Source: Branchipolynoe longqiensis
Taxonomy: Eukaryota; Annelida; Polychaeta; Phyllodocida; Polynoidae
Length of the DNA: 64,000 bases
Reading direction: 5' to 3'
Assembly (NCBI GenBank): GCA_030323885.1
Contig: CM059186.1
Location: 154,599,064-154,663,063, forward strand
Shown: positions 30,431 through 41,388 of the stretch, piece after piece
How positions within the stretch are numbered: the stretch's first letter is position 1
Layout: every line of letters starts with the position of its first letter
Position numbers and translations under genes: made by a program
The notes under the pieces: generated by a model
Told to the model about the DNA's origin: nothing
Seen by the model: the letters and a program-made list of their open reading frames with translations, nothing else
Databases searched by the model: none

Positions 30431-30820
30431 TGAAATCAATATCACTCACTCACTAGTGTGTGATATCTTATTTCAATGGTTTGACAATGGTACACACTAT
30501 CGTCGTAGGCCTACTATTATAATTTTTAAAGTGAATGTTCTATGTTTGTTTAATACTGAAATGCCATCAGAAAAATATCCAAATCGATATTTTAATTATT
30601 GAAGGCAATATGGTATGCCATTTGACATGTTTGTGTGAGTATAATTTCGCTCATTCCGGTTGTCTCTTGTGCGCACCCCGTCTCTATATTTAGTTTTCTT
30701 GTTAAATGTTTTATTCAGCTGAATAAACATCTTTTTAGCGCTGCCCCCTTCCCTCCCCCCCGAGTATAGGCTTAAACATTTTACGTACACTATTACTAAT
30801 ATCATGATAGAACATCGAAC
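30431..30820. other. Intergenic, no gene seen
   Basis: AT-rich unique sequence. No feature is recognised. Confidence 0.45.
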
Positions 30821-31128
30821 GGGATGGCCTAACCGGTAAAACTGAGAGTGCTTCTCGTGGGTTCGAATCCAGACAAAGTCAAACCAGTGATTGACAAAAT
30901 TGATACTTGTCGCTATCTAGCTTGGCGCTCGACAGTACTAAGACTTGGCTTTCTCTTCATCAGGATAATGTGACTGAGTGGGATATCGGATGATGGTACC
31001 CATGGACCGGTCTTGCGGCACTATAAAGCCGACATGACTGGTGACTCTCACAATTCGGTGCCCGTCCTGATATAACACTACAGTGTAGATGTCGCCAGAA
31101 CGTAAAACCCCAACAAACAACCACAGCC
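30821..31128 (+). mobile_element. SINE-A copy, diverged
   Basis: Head CGGGATGGCCTAACCGGTAA with GGGTTCGAATCC, body (ATAATGTGACTGAGTGGGA), tail (GTGCCCGTCCTGATATAAC ... AACGTAAAACCCCAACAAAC). Confidence 0.85.
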
Positions 31129-31275
31129 GTGTTGGAATAGTAATGAAAGACAAACGTGGAAAGACCTAGTATGCAAGCAATGCCACATCGCACTAAAACC
31201 TTAAATTCCCTCATTTTCGCCCAGTCCCCAGATGAGATAACATCCCATATACTCTGAGCGGCTCCGACCAACTAA

Positions 31276-31754
31276 CCAACTAACTCTGCGTAATTTAGAC
31301 CAATGAGTTGAGCTTCCGTCGCCCGTTTTGGTAGATTGTGGGATTCTAACCCAAGGGTTCAAACCCTGGTCGAGTCAAACAATGACTTAAAATTTGATAG
31401 TTGTCTCTTCCTAGCCAGGTGCTCGGCATTATTAGGATAGGGCAAGGACTGGTTGGCTCAGTGTCATGATAATGTGACTGAGTGGGATATTAGGTCATGG
31501 TGCTGGTGGACTGGTCTTCCAGTGGGGTAGCACTATCAAAGCTCACCATGAGTGCGCACTGTCACAATTGGGTACCTGACCTAATATGACCTTAGATGTT
31601 GCCAAGTCGTAAAACTCCAACAACCAACCAACCCGGTTGGGAAGCACTATAAAAAGTGGCCATGAATGTGCACTGTCGCAAGTCGGTGCCCGTCCTGATA
31701 TGACATTAGATGTTGCCAGGACGTAAATCTCCAAATACCAACTAACTCTGAGTA
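31276..31754 (+). mobile_element. SINE-A dimer within one 17-bp TSD
   Basis: A full-length unit (31294-31632) is directly followed by a 3' half (31633-31737, GGTTGGGAAGCACTATAAAA through the tail). CCAACTAACTCTGCGTAA (31276-31293) and CCAACTAACTCTGAGTAA (31738-31754, approximately) flank the pair. The shared duplication indicates insertion as one dimeric RNA, or a tandem event before fixation. Confidence 0.85.
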
Positions 31755-32365
31755 ACTCCGAGCAGCTCATGTTTCTAAACCAGCTCCAGCTGTTACAGGC
31801 GGCCACCGGCCCGTGTAAACTACATATTGATTTTACAACCCCAGGGACACCCCCATACCCCATCCCTTACCCCTCCCCCAATACTCCCTCCCCCACCCCC
31901 TCGCCTACGTTACCCTCGGAGCATTGGCTAACGGTAACGGACTTCCGGTTGAGCAATTTCCCATTATGTCTCGGGTCCTATGGGTTAAATCGGTGGAAAA
32001 TATCTACTACAGGAATCGCACAATTACTGTCGGGAGGAACACATTCAAATTCGTTTGTTATCCCAATATCTGGGCAAGCTGTACTTGGGTCTCAGCGACG
32101 TTTTGTATAAAGAGGGGTGTGTTGTTGTATCCTAATTCAGAAACTTGTCGCCACAAGCTAAATTCGCGTCAGGTTTGTACTCAGGATTGGGAGATGGGGG
32201 ATCTTAATTTCGTCATAGAATATTTGGGAGAGTGAGAGAGTGAGGGAAGAAAAGAGTAGGATAAATGGAAAACAGCAGAGAGCGATAGAAGTCCATGGAC
32301 CTTTTAAATGTTAATGAGCTTGTAATTATTATCTTATACAGCTTAACTTACATTGGAGTTAACCA
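31755..32365. other. Unique sequence, no gene recognised
   Basis: Non-repetitive. Includes AGCTCCAGCTGTTACAGGC and a C-rich stretch (31850-31900). Two overlapping frames of about 100 codons show no family similarity. Confidence 0.35.
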
Positions 32366-32438
32366 CATGAAGTTATGTGTGTTGCTGTATTACGCCCTAG
32401 CAATATCTAAGGTCATATCAGGACGGCATGAAGTTATG
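32366..32438 (-). mobile_element. 49-bp tail-only micro-SINE, perfect 12-bp TSD
   Basis: The insert 32378-32426 holds only the inverted hairpin tail (TACGCCCTAGCAATATC ... CATATCAGGACGG). CATGAAGTTATG occurs at 32366-32377 and 32427-32438. This is the smallest retroposed unit in the window with unambiguous boundaries. Confidence 0.94.
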
Positions 32439-32544
32439 GAATGTGCATAGAATATCTGCTGACAGACCGCTGCTTTAGCAATGAGAAAATAATATTAGTA
32501 AATGAATATTTATTGTATTTATATTAATCACAAAGATAATTTGG

Positions 32545-32880
32545 GTTTGATGGCCGAATGAGTTGGGCGCTTGCCTCCTATGCGGCAGGTTGTTGGTCCG
32601 ACCTCCGGCTGGCTTAAACCAATGACTTAAAAGGGATTAATGTTTGTCCTTACCTCACCTGGTGCCTGGCGTTACTGACATAGAGCATTGCTAGGATATG
32701 GCATTACTAGGACACGGCATTACTAGGATAAAGCCTTACTAGGATATGGCATTACTAGGATATTGCATTACTATGATCGGTGATTACTAGGATATGGAAT
32801 GCGCAGTGGAGCGAGGAAGGACAGTTGTCCACGGTTGAAATTGCCCATGCTTAATCAACGAATAGAACCAAAATAAATTA
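32545..32880 (+). mobile_element. SINE-B copy with internal expansion
   Basis: SINE-A-like head (GATGGCCGAATGAGTTGG, CCGACCTCCGGCTGGC) and TGACTTAAAAGG. Six or so copies of ATTACTAGGATATGGC-type 17-mers follow at 32680-32800. The alternative tail is GCAGTGGAGCGAGGAAGGAC ... CATGCTTAATCAACG. The expanded 17-mer derives from the GGCATTACTAGGATA block. Confidence 0.82.
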
Positions 32881-32899
32881 TGAGGGTTGATAATTTAAA

Positions 32900-32972
32900 A
32901 CAAGTCGGTACCCATCCTGATATAACCTTAGATATTGCAAGGACGTAAAACTCCAACAACCAACCAACCAAT
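32900..32972 (+). mobile_element. SINE-A tail fragment
   Basis: AAGTCGGTACCCATCCTGA through GGACGTAAAACTCCAACAAC and CCAACC. About 70 bp, no body. Confidence 0.82.
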
Positions 32973-32974
32973 TG

Positions 32975-33345
32975 TAAAGTCGACGGCTGGCAGCTGTGGT
33001 TTGTGTAGGCAGGCTATATGAAATCAATACAGGCAAGGAGAGAAAGGAAGAGTATAACGAGTGAAACTAGAGTGAGAGCTTGCACCCTCAGGTTTATGAT
33101 TATACAGTGGTACATGGATCTGATATGGCATACCACCTGACCATTATCTCCAATCAGCAACAAGCATTTCTAGTTCTACCAATGAACAGTAAGCATTCTT
33201 GTATCACCATGGCTACTGTGATCTACCCACCACCACCATGCGGTGTGGCTGCTTGGCCTGCACCTGCCTTCTGTGTGTGTGTGTCGTGATCCGTGACTAA
33301 CAGTTGGGGGGAGGGGTAGTGAGTAGAGCTCTTGAGCTCCTTACA
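32975..33345 (+). repeat. Interspersed repeat R1, copy 2
   Basis: Counterpart of 9546-9890. It ends near GAGTAGAGCTCTTGAGCTCC. The two copies are well diverged. No coding content is recognised. Confidence 0.5.
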
Positions 33346-33685
33346 CATTAACAGTAGTGCCCCTTTCACACTATCTATCTAATACACAATGACTATTGAC
33401 TACAAGTAAAGATTCACCAGCAACTACATAAATACATTCATGCACCTGGCCCTATACATAATTTACATTAATAGACCATTTGTATTCCTTTATAGACCAT
33501 TTCACATTCCGCACCAATGCGTTTTATCGGAATATTTTACACAATGTCTTTCACATAATGCTGAACACACATGGACAGACTGAATAGACAACTACATGAA
33601 TGTCGCAGAGTGCCTGCTCCAAAGTGACACGCCAATCATGATACTACTTCTTTATCTCCAGTAAAAATGGACACTGACGCTGTTT
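33346..33685. other. Intergenic, no gene seen
   Basis: AT-rich unique sequence. Confidence 0.45.
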
Positions 33686-33995
33686 TCTATAACAATTTGT
33701 GTTTGTTGTTATTTTACGTCCTGCCAACATCTAGAGTCATATCAGGACGGGTACCGACTTTTGACAGTGCGCACTCGTGAGGACTATATAGTGCTCCTCC
33801 ACTCCCACTCAGTCACTGAGCCAACCAGTCCTTGCCCTATCGTAATAATGTCGAGTGCCTGGCTAGGAAGCAACAAGTATCAATTTTTAAATCGTTGGTT
33901 TTACTCGACCAGGGTTCGAACCCATGATCTAGCAAAACGGGAGACGGACGCTCATTTCATTCGGCCATCCCGGCTGGTCTCTATCACAATGTGTG
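33686..33995 (-). mobile_element. SINE-A copy with 16-bp TSD
   Basis: Minus-strand SINE at about 33702-33979 with an internal deletion near the body centre. TCTATAACAATTTGTG (33686-33701) and TCTATCACAATGTGTG (33980-33995) flank it with two mismatches. Confidence 0.9.
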
Positions 33996-34154
33996 TGTCT
34001 TCTCAATCAGCCTAAAACATAAGAATGCAGTGAGATTCTATACCAGCAATGCATTGAACAATCCTTCAAATGGGAATCTGGTTGATTGGAGACTGGGAAT
34101 TCGGATTCCATTCCGATAATTATGTTCACCTCCTGTATTATATATATATATATA

Positions 34155-34335
34155 CACTGGACGGTGTGCCCGAATCTGTGAGAGCGCTGCTTGGGAAGAT
34201 GGGAGTTTGAACGCCAACCGAGCCATACCAATGAGGATAAAGATGATACTTATCATTAACTAGCCAGGCGCTCTAGATTTCTAGGATAAAGGTCAGATTT
34301 GACCTGAGATCTTGCTAGGACCAAAGAAGCGGAAC
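34155..34335 (+). mobile_element. SINE-related head with shortened body
   Basis: CACTGGACGGTGTGCCCGAA, GGGAGTTTGAACGCC, GATACTTATCATTAACTAGC and a degenerate tail (GACCTGAGATCTTGCTAGGA). Most of the central body is missing. Confidence 0.7.
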
Positions 34336-34351
34336 TCGGAAGACACAGACA

Positions 34352-34708
34352 CGTGTTGGTTAGTTGTTGGAGCTTTACATCCTGGCAACACCTAAGGTCA
34401 TATCAGGACGGGTGCCGACTTGTGACAGTGTGCACTTATGGTGGCTTTATAGTGCTTCCCCACTGGGAGACCAGGCCGCTAGAACCATGACCTGATATCC
34501 CACTCAGTCACATTATCCTGACACTGAACCAACCAGTCCTTGCATTATCCTAATAATGCTGAGCGCCCTGCTAGGAAGCGACAAGTATCAATTTCTAGGT
34601 CATTGGTTTGACTCAACTAGGGTTTGAACCCACGAACCCATGGCTTCGCAACCCCTGATCTCCCAAAACAGGTGACGGACGCTCAACTCATTCGGCCATC
34701 CCGTATGG
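34352..34708 (-). mobile_element. SINE-A copy, full length
   Basis: Inverted tail (TGGTTAGTTGTTGGAGC, TACATCCTGGCAAC), body and head ending CTCATTCGGCCATCCCG. The head has the double B-box arrangement (GGGTTTGAACCC, then GCTTCGCAACCCC). Confidence 0.92.
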
Positions 34709-34711
34709 TCG

Positions 34712-34785
34712 AGGTTCGATATGTAGAATCAAATCTACATAAGTGTCTTGATTTTGAAAATGTGATGTTTTCATGCAGCTTTAAC
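34712..34785. mobile_element. MITE-4 terminal fragment
   Basis: ATATGTAGAATCAAATCTAC ... CATGCAGCTTTAACG matches the reverse complement of the left end of the 355-bp MITE. Only about 74 bp remain. Confidence 0.75.
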
Positions 34786-35159
34786 GTAATATGGCGATGG
34801 CTGTTAGCACAATTTCCCTGCAATCTAAATGAAAAATCAAAATGTAGAACAAGGAAATTACTAATTGTTTTGTAATTATGAACCACGTATGTATGGGTAC
34901 GAAGTGACTGAATAGTAGGGATCCTACAGTAAAAGACTGGGATGAGAGGGTCAACCACCCCACCCTCGGATATGTCAGCACGCCGGTGTAGTAAGTTCAA
35001 AACACTACCCCACAAAAACACTACGGTAGTATTTTCAACCTAGGTTCAAAACACTAATGAAGTGTTTTCAACTTAGTTAAAGGCAGGTTAAAAAAACAAT
35101 GTGGCCACGCTAAAAACACTATCCTTTAAGTTCAAAACACTACTCTCATGATGCCAGCA

Positions 35160-35273
35160 GCCAGGTCTCCCAGTGGGGCAGCACTATAAAGTTGCTATGA
35201 GTGTGCACTGTCACAAGTCAGTACTCCTCCTGAGATGACCATAGATGTTGCTAGGAGTTAAAACAACAACAAA
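35160..35273 (+). mobile_element. SINE-A 3' fragment inside MITE-5
   Basis: CAGGTCTCCCAGTGGGGCAG through the tail and AAAACAACAACAAATAATC. Confidence 0.85.
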
Positions 35274-35395
35274 TAATCAATCTAACGCCACAGTACCATC
35301 ACAGTAGTCTAATATGTGGTGCAGTTGCCACAGCACCATCAGCGTATACTAATACGTGGTGCAGACTCCGCAGTGCTATCAGCGTATACTACTAG

Positions 35396-35455
35396 CACGT
35401 GCATCCTGATATGACGTTAGATGTTCCCAGGATGTAAAACGCCCAACAACCAAAC
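35396..35455 (+). mobile_element. SINE tail-only copy inside MITE-5
   Basis: GCATCCTGATATGACGTTAG ... CAGGATGTAAAACGCCCAAC. Flanks TAGCACGTGC and TAGTATGTGC could be a diverged target duplication. Confidence 0.78.
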
Positions 35456-35758
35456 CAAATAGTATGTGCTTCAAATGCCACAGCATGGTCAGTATACCAA
35501 TGTGTACCAGTACGTTAAATTTTGCGGCATTACACTTACAGCCCCCCACTGCCGTGTTATGATAGTGTTTGGAACTTGGGTAGTGTTTTGGACGTATGTA
35601 GGGGTGGTGTTTTGAATGTAACAGTAGTGTTTTGAAGTTAGGTTGAAAACACAACCGTAGTGCTTTCAATGGGGTAGTGTTTTGACCGTCCTATACCGGG
35701 TCCCAGCTCAGTCCATTACACAGTAGTTAATGGACAATAACTAGGAACACATGTTTTA

Positions 35759-36580
35759 AGGCCCTGTCACACTACAACGTTTGTTCCGGCGTGGCGCCAA
35801 CACGCAAAATATTATCAATGCGTCGAGAAAGGTCAAACTTTTCGGCGTTTCGGGGGGTAGTTGGACGGGCCGCAGCGTGTTGGTAGTGTGATAATAGCGT
35901 GTTATTAGCGCGCCGTCAACGGGTATCAGCGGGGTTCGACATGCGGCGCAACAAAGTGTCAACGTCCTGCCAGCGGGTTCCCAGCGTGCCATCAGCGTGT
36001 GATCGGTGCGTTGTCGGCGCGCCACCGGCGCGCCGACGGTGTGGGGGTAGCACGTCATTAAAGGTTCGCAGAACGCCGGGTAACATTAGGCGCGTGGCAG
36101 ACGCACCAGCAACACATCAAGATGTGCCAGCAACACGTCAAGACGCGCCAGCAACATGTCAAGACGTGCCAGCAACATGTCATGATGTGCCAGCAACACG
36201 TCCAATGCAGTTTGGCGAAAAATCCCCAGCATTGATGGACGTTGCTCAACGTGGTTCGCGCGGGCCGGCAACACGCTGGTAACGTGGGTCTACGTCCTGC
36301 CAACACACCGGTAACGCGCAATCCAACACATTGGCGCACGTCGGCATGCGTCAAAAGTTTTGTGCAAGCACAAAACCTTGACGCGGCCTGACGCACGCCA
36401 ACGTGTCGGTCCAAACGTTGGTCGCACTCAACGTGTATCGACGTGTACTGATGCACCGCTAACGCGTTCGTAACGCCCCGTTAACGGGTCCCGACAGGTC
36501 CCGACGTTTCGCCCAAAAAGGCAACACGTTGGCACGCATCAAAGCGCGTTCGTGAGAAACGTCGTCGTGTGACAGGGCCT
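35759..36580. mobile_element. MITE-2 (AGGCCCTGTCACAC termini), 822 bp
   Basis: AGGCCCTGTCACACTACAAC at the left and GTCGTGTGACAGGGCCT at the right are inverted repeats of about 24 bp with three mismatches. TA precedes the left end, and CA (a possible decayed TA) follows the right. The interior is CpG-rich with about five tandem units of GTGCCAGCAACACGTCAAGA at 36100-36200. No transposase. Confidence 0.88.
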
Positions 36581-38499
36581 CACCAGGCTGTCTGTGTAGG
36601 CAGGAGGCAGGGGGGAAAGCTTGCTCTCAACTCTCAAATCGGGTGGCATTTTGTTGTCAAGTCTGTCAGCCAGCAGCTATAAGCATACTAACCCTGGTTG
36701 TCAACAGGCCTTAAGAGGATGATGTATCATGAACTCCTGCGTTTGGTAGCACTTCCCAATTTCAACATTTAGCCCCTGATGTCATCTGCTAGTTGTAAGT
36801 GAACGCCGAATGCTCTCATCATGGCATCAGTCAGAATTTTAAATATTTTTCTATTTGAATAAAGCAGATAAAAGAGGAGGAATCGGTTGTAGGGGTGGAG
36901 GCCAGCCTACTAATTACAATCCTTTTTTGGAATGTTTATTGTTCAGTGGAAAATAATCAACATTACTTAATAATAATTGGGGAGGGATAAAGATCTGAGA
37001 AATTGTATTCTCCATAGAAATAGGAAAGATTTGGCAATTGTAAGCGAACCCGTGACGTAATCACACACAACATTTTGACATTTGGTGAAAACAGGCTTTT
37101 TACTGAAAACTGGAGAGATATACAACTCACTAGACGCACCACTCAGAGCTTTGCCATGAAATACATCCAGCAAAAAAGGTCCCCTAGCCCAGCCTGACTG
37201 CCGTACAATTGAAACAAGGAGGCAGGTTCCATAACTCACTCTGACTGATATACCATTAAGGATGCTGTACAATATTTATAGTGTATTATCTCCCAATATT
37301 AATAATGAAAACAATATTATAGCACAGTAAAGTTCAAAATACTTTCAGCACTTTAATCTGTGCCGTACATAAATAAAACTTATGATTATGTCTGAATAAG
37401 AAAACTACTACTACACCTGCTCAAAAACAATGCACTTTGTTTCCCGTGGAATGGCGCCATGACTATTTCAGAAATTTCCTACATCTAAGGTGCTGGTTGG
37501 CACCTCTTGGTGTAAATTGTTTTTGGTTTTACTGGCCTTCTTTTATAGCAAACCACAATTGACCAGAGCAACCTATAGCGAATGGTGAATTGTTTAAACG
37601 ACAGGTTCGGTCGGTGACGGAGAGGGGGCGCCACCGTAGGGTGCAGCTCACGTCTGTCACGTGACTAGATCGATGACATCCCGACCTGGGTGGCGATAAT
37701 AGGGGGGGATTGCAGGCTTCTCCGCCAATGGGACCGGAAGTGGTGTTCTGCTAACGAAGGCCGACATCCGGTGTTTCAGGTAATGTGCGACCTCTATAAA
37801 GAGGTGGACACTATGAACGGCGATCGTCGTGAAATGGATAGATGCACAGGTCCAGAATCGCCATTCCGAAATTCTTAAATCCGAAAAGATAAAAAAAAAA
37901 AAAAGTTCCCTCTCCATAAAGTATATAAATAAACTGTAACATAATCTATCGTCTTTATTTATCTCATTCGGTGTGAATATTCATAGTTTTCTCTGTAGAA
38001 ATATTAGTGTGTTGATTACAGCTAAATTGAAGCTGCATGCAACTAATATCTTCGTTGAATATTTAGGTTTCTCTGGAGAAATATTGATGTGTTTTCCAGC
38101 CAGAGATAACTGTATGGTAAGGCAATGTATCAGTGAGCTAAGTAACTATCATGCCTCTCTAATCTACAGGGTATACCTGTAGTCTATTATTATTATTATT
38201 AATTTACATAGTGCTGGCGCTACTAATTAAACTTTATCAATGATAAACCAACCATACCAGCCTCCCCACCGAATAACCCATTAAAACTAAAGCTAAAATA
38301 TGAAAAAGAAAAAAATGAAAATTTAAGGGCGATGTCTTTTTATACTTAAACCAAAGCCGTAAAAAAAACTAACCAAAATAAAAGATAATAACTTAATTTA
38401 AAAGCATCACGTCAAATCAACCTCATTTACCCAGTACAGGCTCTCAATCGGCCTCAACCTCCTCCGGTTTAAGGTGGGCTTTTTGTTGTTGTTTTTATT
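36581..38499. other. 1.9 kb intergenic, no gene recognised
   Basis: Mostly AT-rich unique DNA. A GC-richer patch at 37590-37870 (GGGGGCGCCACCGTAGGG, TCACGTGACTAG) has no recognisable coding content. A direct repeat with GAATATTTAGGTTTCTCTGG-like sequence occurs at about 37990 and 38060. Confidence 0.4.
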
Positions 38500-38925
38500 C
38501 AAACTTGTTTCACAAAGCTAAATCAAATTATGCGCTCACTGACAAATCTGATGCGACGACCAAACAGATCTCTTGGCCCGGATGTTGCCCCGAGTATATT
38601 GTGTTCCGAACACAGCTCTCGGCTTGCGGCTTCGGGGCGTGATCCCTGGGCGATGTGCACCGATACGCTCCAGTGATTTATGGAGACCTGACGACCGGGA
38701 ACATCCAACCGGCGACGAGTGGAGATTAAGTGACGCGTTTATTAGGCGCAAATTATAGATTTGCCACGTTGCCTGCTAACATTAAATCAGGGAATACAAG
38801 CAACATCGCCGCTACTTTGCTGATTTTCACCGCGATTTTTAGGGAAAGAAATGGAGAGAGAAAAAAAAAGAAAAGGACAGTCCGCCGTAGACTTAACACG
38901 GCCAATCGTGGACATTAAAAAAAAA
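38500..38925. other. Unique CpG-containing island (CNE-like)
   Basis: About 400 bp of non-repetitive sequence with balanced composition: CCAGTGATTTATGGAGACC, GAGATTAAGTGACGCG, TTTATTAGGCGCAAATTATA, ACATTAAATCAGGG. Frames on both strands are about 60-70 codons and unrecognised. It looks like conserved non-coding or a short unannotatable exon. Confidence 0.35.
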
Positions 38926-39012
38926 AAAAAATGTATCGACAATATTCACAGTATGACATGATATGTCGAAGCAATTTGGGAGAGGTTAATTAATATAGCA
39001 TACTATTATTTT

Positions 39013-39125
39013 AGATGGTTGTTTGTTAGGGATTTGCGTCCTAGCAACACGCAAGGTCATATAAGAAAGGGTATCAGCTTTGAACAGTGCGCACTCCTGG
39101 CAACTTTGTAGTGTTGCCCCCATTT
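39013..39125 (-). mobile_element. SINE-A 3' fragment, minus strand
   Basis: TTTGCGTCCTAGCAACACGC ... GTAGTGTTGCCCCCA; breaks off in the body. Confidence 0.82.
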
Positions 39126-39197
39126 ATGTAGGTGTGTGAGGCGTAGGTGGGGGAAAGGGTGGGGGTGGCTGGTGGGGGTGGGGGTCAGAGAAAGGGT

Positions 39198-39350
39198 TTG
39201 TTTGCTTGTTGGAGTTTTACGCCCTGGCAACATCTAAGGTCATGATCCAGCACCATGATCTGATATCCCACTCACTCACATTATCCTGACACTGAGCTAA
39301 CCAGTCCTTGCCCTATCCTATTAATGCCAAGCACCAAGCTAGGAAGCCAA
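39198..39350 (-). mobile_element. SINE-A copy with internal deletion
   Basis: TACGCCCTGGCAACATCTAA joins directly to CCAGCACCATGATCTGATAT, skipping about 80 bp of body. It ends at AAGCTAGGAAGCC. Confidence 0.85.
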
Positions 39351-39352
39351 GC

Positions 39353-39598
39353 GAGGGTTTTTTGTTTGTTGGAGCTTTAGACCCTAACAACATCTAAGGT
39401 CATAACAGGACGGGTACCGACTTGTGATAGTGCACACTAACGGCGACTTTATAGTGATGTCCCCCCTGGGAAATCAGGCCGCCAGCACCATGATCTGATA
39501 TCCCACTCGGTCACATTATCCTGTCACACTGAGCTAACCAGTCCTTGCCCTATCCTATTAATGCCAAGCGCCAAGCTATGAAGCGACAAGTATCAATA
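39353..39598 (-). mobile_element. SINE-A copy, head missing
   Basis: TTTTGTTTGTTGGAGC through GCGACAAGTATCAATAGG. It follows the previous copy by a few bases and shares its CTAACCAGTCCTTGCC and ATTAATGCCAAGC variants, so the pair may be a local duplication. Confidence 0.87.
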
Positions 39599-39721
39599 GG
39601 TGGCGGTGGCTGGTTGCAGTGGAAGTGTGATTAAGGGTGTGGGGGGGGGGTGAGATTTTGTCAGAGGCGACTTTCATTCCTGCGTTTCCTGATACTAGTG
39701 ATATCATCCAAATAACCACGG

Positions 39722-40445
39722 CAATGGAGGAGGGGGGATCAGTGTAGTGAATCCATATGAGGTCACCCAAAGCAACCGCTTCGGTCACATATTAAAGGCT
39801 GATAAACCCAGTCATCTCAAACCACAACACCCACAAAGCACGTCAATGGAGGAGGGGGGGACCAGTGTAGTGAATCCATATGAGGTCACCCAAAGCAACC
39901 GCTTCGGTCATATATTAAAGGCTGATAAACCCAGTCATCTCAAACCACAACACCCACAAAGCACGTCAATGGAGGAGGGGGGGACCAGTGTAGGATCATA
40001 TAGGTCCCCAAAGCAACCGCTTGGTCATATATTAAAGGCTGATAAACCCAGTCATCTCAAACCACAACACCCACAAAGCACGTCAATGGAGGAGGGGGGG
40101 ACCAGTGTACTGAATCCATACGAGGTCTCCCAAAGCAACCGCTTTGGTCATATATTAAAGGCTGATAAACCCAGTCATCTCAAACCACAACACCCACAAA
40201 GCACGTCAATGGAGGAGGGGGGGACCAGTGTAGTGAATCCATATGAGGTCACCCAAAGCAACCGCTTCGGTCATATATTAAAGGCTGATAAACCCTGTCA
40301 TCTCAAACCACAACCCCCACAATACAGGTCAATGGAGGAGGGGGACCAGTGTAGTGAATCCATACAAGGTCACCCAAAGCAACCGCTTCGGTCATATATT
40401 AAAGGCTGATAAACCCAGTCATCTCAAACCACAACACTCACCAAG
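39722..40445 (+). repeat. 122-123 bp satellite, six copies
   Basis: Unit starts (AATGGAGGAGG) fall at 39723, 39845, 39968, 40085, 40208 and 40331. Copies are over 90% alike by eye. Spacings are 122, 123, 117, 123 and 123. Since 123 is 41 codons, a frame of 220 codons stays open over 39747-40409 and encodes a 41-residue repeat; the shorter copy 3 returns to frame. I see no domain, promoter or splice support and do not call a gene. Confidence 0.92.
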
Positions 40446-40547
40446 CACCAGCCGGTCAACACACTGACCAATCAGCTGAATGCACATGGAGTGTCGGCGG
40501 TAAGGACCAACAAACTGATCGTCGAGAGTCCACGCAGTGTCACAATG

Positions 40548-40767
40548 GTGTTGGTTGGTTGTTGGAGTTTTATGACCTTGCAACATCTAAGGTCATATCA
40601 GGATGGGTACCAACTTGTGACAGTGCACACTCATGGCGATTTTATAGTGCTGCCTCACTGGGAGACCAGGCTGCGAGCACCATGACCTGATATCCTACTC
40701 AGTCACATTATCCTTACACTGAGCCAACCAGTCCTTACCCTATCCTAATAATGCTGAACGCCTGGTG
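40548..40767 (-). mobile_element. SINE-A copy, head missing
   Basis: GGTTGGTTGTTGGAGTTTTA, GTCATATCAGGATGGGTACC through CCTAATAATGCTGAACGCCT. Confidence 0.88.
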
Positions 40768-41269
40768 TTTCTATGGTAACCACGGGAACCATTGCTACGA
40801 TTTTCCCGGAGCAAATATATTCAGCTGCAGGAATTTGGGCTGCGCATATATATAGAAATTCCGCTACGTAAATGAGCATTACAGCAATTATAGCATGGCT
40901 TGAATACACAAACACACACATGTATATGCTGTATAAGCTGATATAAAAGTATAATAAGGACGGAAGATTCCATCTACTCCTCAGCGTCTCCTCCTTCCTT
41001 AGTCATCGGCTGGAGGAGCCTTAATTAAGTCATCTGCTACAGCCTTAGGTCTCTGCACGTGACGCCACCTACCCGCCCACGCTTCAACTACCCCGATCTT
41101 CACTCAATACACATTTATACATATAATATATATATACACATATATATATATATATACATGGCTGTTTACATTTCTCGCTAATATCGCAAGCAGTCGCACA
41201 GTGTGTTCTGACCTACTGCTAACCCTACATTACAGAAAATGTTCGACAACTGCTCGAATTTACACACAT
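40768..41269. other. Flank of the DIRS element, no gene
   Basis: Unique sequence including GGAGCCTTAATTAAGTCATC (about 41015) and CACGTGACGCCACC, then a TA/CA tract at 41110-41160. Confidence 0.4.
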
Positions 41270-41271
41270 AT

Positions 41272-41388
41272 AGATTAGTTAGACGAATCTTACCTGGGTA
41301 TAGATGATGGATAACTATTGTTTTACCGAGGTAGAAGCCTCGGTTAGACGTGGGCGAGGGAGAAGGAAGCACATCCGGGTCCAGCAAT
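41272..41388 (-). repeat. DIRS left (3') inverted terminal repeat
   Basis: The outer 89 bp (41272-41360) is exactly the reverse complement of 41498-41586. The inner 32 bp (41357-41388, AGGGAGAAGGAAGCACATCC ...) is the exact inverse of 46655-46686 in the right terminus. Confidence 0.95.

Larger units (their letters stand above)
34996..35686. mobile_element. MITE-5 (TCAAAACACTACCCCA termini) with SINE inserts
   Basis: TCAAAACACTACCCCA at 34997-35012 and its exact inverse at 35670-35685 delimit the element. The motif AAAACACTA recurs subterminally on both sides. The interior has a roughly 50-bp tandem unit (ACGTGGTGCAGACTCCGCAG). It has taken up a SINE 3' half (35160-35273) and a SINE tail (35396-35455). 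Confidence 0.82.
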
